This document shows, in pieces, positions 31,501 to 35,516 of a stretch of 35,516 nt of DNA. The notes under the pieces are model-generated. The model was not told the origin of the DNA and did no database searches. It worked only from the letters and a program-made list of their open reading frames with translations. Origin of the DNA: Spirogloea muscicola. Taxonomy: Eukaryota > Streptophyta > Zygnematophyceae > Spirogloeales > Spirogloeaceae. The position numbers and the translations under genes were made by a program. Location: positions 282,314-317,829 of the forward strand of contig WELB01000143.1 in NCBI GenBank assembly GCA_009602725.1. Reading direction: 5' to 3'. The stretch's first letter is position 1, and each line of letters begins with the position of its first letter.

Positions 31501-33114
31501 CGAGTTGCTAGTACTTCTGCCAAGGTTTTCACCATATGTCATATGGCCGCAAGTATGTTCAGGGGTTTCTGGGGCGGATTTGTGAAGGAGTACATTGAAG
31601 CTTCAAAGCCAGCATTCTCCATCGGAGAATACTGGGACAGCCTCGCCTATGAGGGAGGAAATGTATGCTACAATCAAGGTCAGTGCAGTCTTAACCTGGT
31701 GATGAGAATGTAGCAAGGGAATATTTTTGAGTAGTTATTAAACTGTCCCAGTCATTCTGCAACTTCAATAGTGGAGAATTCCAAGGCTGTAGTTGATACA
31801 GCTACAAAGCCCGAGCCTGGAGTGAGGTTACAGGATTTTCTGGGTATGAATGACGCATGGCATGTCATCTATAGGAAGAGCATGCAATCAAACTTCTTGC
31901 TGCAGTCATCACTTTCCACTGTTGCTAGCTTACAACACACTCAATGTGCACTTCACAGATGCACATCGGCAACGAATTATTAATTGGGTAAATGCCACGG
32001 GTGGGACTTCGTCTGCTTTTGACGTCACAACCAAGGTACTCGCTTGCCCAGGTTGGCAGCAGTTTCGCTGGGTTCTTGCCAACTCTTCTGCATGTTAGGT
32101 TAACATGGAATATCTATCTCATGTTGGCCTTTCAGATCCATCCTATTTGACTACTGGTGCTTGTTATCATGAGTTAGCTGACCGCAGGCAGGATGTGCTT
32201 CCATTTCATTGTGATCAGGACAGTAGATCCTGAAGGCCAGTCTTATGCCATTTTCATCTTTGACACATACAAATCTTTGGCAGGGCATCCTACACTCTGC
32301 ATTGCACAGCGAGTACTGGCGACTAATTGACCCCCAGGGTAAGCCCCCGGGGGTAATGGGATGGTGGCCATCGCGGGCAGTAACATTCCTCGAGAACCAC
32401 GACACAGGGTCCACGCAGGTCAATCTGACCTCCTTTGCCTCAGTGTTCACTCTAGTTTGAGTACTCGCCAAACTACCGTTCAGAGCTCTCCAGACAAAGG
32501 TGCTCACTACAACATACTCTACGCATGCCACTGCTTACAGGGTCACTGGCCATTCCCGCGCGACAAGTTGCTGCAAGGCTATGCGTACATTCTTACACAT
32601 CCCGGAACGGTAGGCCATGCACAGTTATCTAGCAGTCAGAGCAAGCACTGGGCATTGAGCATGAGCTGCAGTCCCTCTTATATGGCGTGCCTGAGGAGAT
32701 GTTGCTGGCAGACATTCACATTTGTGGCTTCCTAGACACTTGTTGGAATGGTTGTCTGGTTGTGGCAACATTGGATGCGCTTGATGTGTGGAGCTTGTGT
32801 GGTAATGCTTCAGTACCGACTCATGTTCGCCCATGATGCAGCCTGTGATCTTCTACGATCACTTTTATGACTTCGGCCTCCATGACCAAATTGCGGAGCT
32901 CGTCGCTGTGCGGAACCGGACAGGCGTCCACTGCCGCAGCTCAGTGATGATCTTCCACGCCGTTGCTGAGGGCTATGTCGCACTAGTGGGCGATTCTCTT
33001 ACAGTGAAGCTTGGACCCCTGGACTGGAATCCGTCCAAGCAGGACAACCTGATTGGCCAATGGAACCGGATTATAGATTACGGGGCTGACTACCAAGTGT
33101 GGGAGAAGGCCTAA
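25520..33114 (+). CDS. Coiled-coil/GH13 alpha-amylase fusion protein, ~23 exons
   Basis: Exons: 25520-26023, 26206-26434, 26581-26600, 26673-27039, 27160-27344, 27548-27589, 27743-27794, 27981-28066, about 28262-28360, 28508-28627, 28767-29042, 29233-29398, 29687-29718, 29939-30071, 30228-30325, 30562-30606, 30761-30866, 31169-31295, 31563-31678, 31959-32035, 32284-32418, 32541-32609, 32842-33114. All phases agree; the product is about 1118 aa. Residues 1-100 are rich in Arg, Ala and Ser with few acids, so plastid targeting is likely (inference). Residues ~170-570 are Glu/Lys/Ala-rich coiled coil. Residues ~570-660 form a distinct block ([28 protein letters not shown]). From ~716, [11 protein letters not shown] leads into FQGFNWESW and a complete GH13 domain with [15 protein letters not shown] (nucleophile Asp ~893), GEYWD (acid/base Glu ~918) and FLENHD (Asp ~1000). 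It should hydrolyse alpha-1,4 glucan (starch). The 20-bp exon 3 and the start of exon 9 are the least certain. Confidence 0.88.
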
Positions 33115-34282
33115 GACTTGAACCATCAGTACATGCTCCCCCAAAAGCTCCAGCTAAGCTGCAATGCTGTTGGCCCTGCAAATGCCTGGTTTGCCCGATC
33201 AAGCAATCAGCAGCTGCGCAGGCTGTTCCCTACAGATAGTGTACATCACGTGTTGAACAGGTGGCCCACTTGAACCAATCTACTCCCACATCTGCACATC
33301 TCAAAACCTCTGGCCTAATGAGTGGAGTCTGCTCTTGCTTGTGCTTCAGTGTGCTCCCTGCTATCTGTCCAGGGCCTGGGCTACAGGTGCACTTGAAGCC
33401 CTGCATCAAGAGAGATGGACATGTGATTGTGCTCCTGACACATGATTCGCAAGCACCAACAAACGGACGTCACTTAATGGACGTAAGGCCCAGACATAAG
33501 TAAGCTGAGCCCCTTGATACACGAGCATGCGTAGTCTCCAGTGCCAGCTTACGCAGGCAGAGGAGCACAGGTGCAACATCCCTGGAAAGCTTGTAGGAGC
33601 TAAGGAAGCCCATGTTAGCGACGAATCTCCTGCATCTCAGCCAGATGTCTAGGAGTGGCCTAGTCACACGTGATGATACAACTCCTTGAAAGGCAACTCG
33701 ATCCCAGCACCAAGGTCAGCGCAAGCAGTGGAGGTGGCCTGGCATGCATCAGCTGCAACCGCCAGGTAGTGAGTATGAAACGCCGCCGCCGCCGTCATGG
33801 TCGGCGGACATATTTGGAGCTAAGCATTGTACACGGCGCTACATGCTGGTACTTCACACAGGGCTGGAAGGCCGCCAGCACTTGGACAACACGGGAGGCG
33901 TAGGATGATCCAACTCCGGTTACCACAGGACACTCTACGCTGTGGGGCCTGCAAGAGAGTCTACTGGTCTAGGGTGGCACGGCAGGTGCTTCAGCCACCA
34001 GAAAAGGAAGAGAACGGGGAGAGAGATAGAGAGGAGAGAGGAATGCATATGGGGGAAGGAGAAGGTGCTCATCAGGGGAATGGCGAGGACAGAGGGCTAC
34101 GCATATCCTCAAGCCGCAAGCACTCTCCCTGCCAACATTGCCGCACGGCCTTGCTCGTCAAAGTGGGTGGTGTGGCAAGCAAGGGGGGTTACGCGGCCTC
34201 GAACGCCACTGTGGTGAGCGCTGTGGCGGCAGCCTTAAGATCCAAGGGACCTCAAGAGGGCGAGAGCGCCGCCAATGGTTGA
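33115..34282. other. Intergenic space between convergent genes
   Basis: This lies between the amylase stop (+) and the IDD-like stop (-). Short open frames show no family motif. A purine-rich run (GAGAGAGATAGAGAGGAGAG) lies near 34017-34040. No other structure was recognised. Confidence 0.4.
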
Positions 34283-35516
34283 CTACTGTGGCGGAGGGGG
34301 TGGCCGCGGCGGGTACTGGCCGTTGGGCCCAATGCTGCGCCGGCCGTCGCGATGCTGCAGCAGCTGGTGCTGGTGGTGGTGGTGCTGCTGCTGCTGCTGC
34401 TGCTGGTGGTGGTGCTGCTGCTGCTGGTGGTGGTGCTGCTGCTGGTGATGCTGCTGCTGCTGCTGCTGCTGCTGCTTGCTGAGGCTTTCAGCGTCGACGT
34501 GCGCGGAAAGCGCGGCAAGCGAGGTGAGGTCTTGCATGCCTGGCGACATGGTGCGAGCAAGGCCCAGGAAGTCGCGCGTCACCGTGCCCGAGAGGGCCTT
34601 GAAGTCGTCAGCGGTCGGCCCGCCGCCGCCGCTGCTGCCGGTGCCCAGGCCTGCTGCCGCCGCCGCCGCGGCCGCGGAGCTCGCCGCCATGACCTGTGAC
34701 AGAGATTGGATCTGCTCCAGCGTGGCACCCCCCATGAGGTCGGCGCCGCTGCCGCTGCCGCCGTACAGCATCTGCTGCAGCCCAGCCAGGCTGCCAGCGC
34801 TTGCGCCGCCGAATATGCCCTGTAAGCCCTGGAGGTGGAGCGGCAGCAGCGGCGGTCGCATCAGTCTCGGCATGCTGCGGGCGCTGCTGCTGCCGCCACC
34901 CCATTGCCCGGCGAGTGCGTCATGCTGGCAGGGCTGACCTGGCTGCTGGTCTCGGCGAGCCTGAAGAGCTGCTGCTGGAGCTGCGCCGCGCCCTCGCGCT
35001 GCTGCTGCTGCTGCTGCTGGTGGGCCGCCGCCGCCACCGCGGCGATGGCTGCAGCCTGCTGCTGCGTGGCAGCCGCCGCTGCCGCCGCCACCTGCTGCTG
35101 CGCCGCCGCCTGCTGCTGCTGCTGCTGCTGCTGCCAGAGGGCGGTGAGGCCGGCGAGCGAGGAGCTGGCGCCCTCAGGGCCGAGCCCGAACGCGCCGCGA
35201 AGGAGCGCGGCGTTGCCGGGGCCGCCCATCTGCGCTGCCTTGAGCAGCGTGCTCATCTGGCTCTGCCCTGCACCGCCTGCCATCAGGCTCGACAGCTGGG
35301 CCTGCATCGCCGCTCCGCTGTCGCCGCCACTGCCGCCCTCCGCCGTGGCTGTGGCGCTGCCCGGCGGCGTGGAACCCCCACCTTGGACGCCGTCGATGCC
35401 GCCCGCGCCCTCAGGTCCCCCCCCGGCGGCGGCAGCTCTGTCGCTGCTGCTGCTGCCTCCGGCCCCGCTGCCAGCGCCAACGCCGCCCCCACCCTCCAGC
35501 TTGATGCCGCCGCTGC
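34283..35516 (-). CDS. C-terminal part of an INDETERMINATE-domain (IDD)-like transcription factor, partial
   Basis: The minus strand is open from the right edge to 34939. A 110-bp GT-AG intron (34938-34829) fits in phase, and exon 34828-34283 ends the protein with PPRPPPPPQ and a stop. The two C-terminal marks of plant IDD proteins are present: MSTLLKAAQMG (plant form MSATALLQKAAQMG) near 35250, and TVTRDFLGLA (plant form LTRDFLGL) near 34585. Between them lie Gln, Ala and Ser-rich tracts typical of activation regions, and the end is a long Gln/His-mixed run coded by CAG/CAC repeats. IDD proteins bind DNA through N-terminal C2H2 zinc fingers, which would lie beyond the right edge and so cannot be checked. 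If the intron is wrong, a frameshift would be needed to join the two parts. Confidence 0.7.
34370..34475 (-). repeat. CAG/CAC triplet tract coding poly-Gln/His
   Basis: On the minus strand this run encodes about 35 residues that are almost all Gln or His near the C-terminus of the IDD-like protein. Similar CAG runs at about 35000-35020 and 35110-35132 encode poly-Gln in the upstream exon. Confidence 0.85.

Noticed and set aside
31771-31983. Open frame between two amylase exons ([20 protein letters not shown])
   Set aside because: Direct splicing 31678/31959 restores the conserved CYNQDAHRQR reading in phase, so this segment is intronic.
34352-34699. Plus-strand frame of Leu/Val repeats resembling a membrane protein
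   Set aside because: It is the antisense reading of the CAG/CAC tract in the IDD-like gene, so the hydrophobic run is an artefact.

Overview
This is a nuclear segment of a green-lineage (Viridiplantae) eukaryote, most probably a green alga. The evidence is dense GT-AG introns with CAG acceptors, a GC-rich genome with long GCC/CGG and CAG tracts, a plant-type TTTAGGG-like telomeric stretch, and a set of genes whose closest family matches are plant proteins. A TGTAA motif, the poly(A) signal typical of chlorophytes, lies just after the stop of one gene, but chlorophyte and streptophyte algae cannot be separated from this window alone. I see no bacterial, plasmid or phage features.

Seven genes can be reconstructed exon by exon with matching splice phases. 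From left to right they are: (1) mitochondrial class II fumarase, 16 exons, 1112-5353, +; (2) a SPINDLY-type GT41 O-glycosyltransferase with TPRs, 17 exons, about 8055-14666, +; (3) a METTL13/EEF1A-lysine-methyltransferase-like SAM methyltransferase, 5 exons, 17731-19954, +; (4) a membrane-anchored acyl-CoA-binding protein with ankyrin repeats, 7 exons, about 21228-23960, +; (5) a small Cys-rich protein resembling the plant Fra a 1/Mal d 1-associated family, 2 exons, 24472-25362, -; (6) a long protein with an N-terminal coiled coil fused to a complete GH13 alpha-amylase, about 23 exons, 25520-33114, +; (7) the C-terminal part of an INDETERMINATE-domain (IDD)-like transcription factor, 34283 to beyond the right edge, -.

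The spaces between genes 1-4 hold many 5'-truncated pieces of one non-LTR retrotransposon (LINE) family. Each piece keeps the last codons of the element's ORF (ending LLTRGY/LLTRNY) and a 3' UTR made of roughly 75-80 bp monomers carrying a GGGCTGGC...CAGCCC hairpin. Two pairs of copies face each other tail to tail (near 395 and 20285). The longest copy (16620-17300) also keeps a domain that may be a restriction-like endonuclease.

The genes are not an operon and share no single pathway. Their products would act in mitochondria (fumarase), nucleus/cytosol (SPY-like, IDD-like, methyltransferase), ER or endomembrane (ACBP) and probably plastid (amylase, by inference). Genes 5 and 6 are divergent, with about 157 bp between their start codons, so they probably share a bidirectional promoter. 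Two single-N positions (7467 and 25466) sit next to GC-rich repeats and may mark assembly joins. The exact starts of SPY and ACBP are unresolved.
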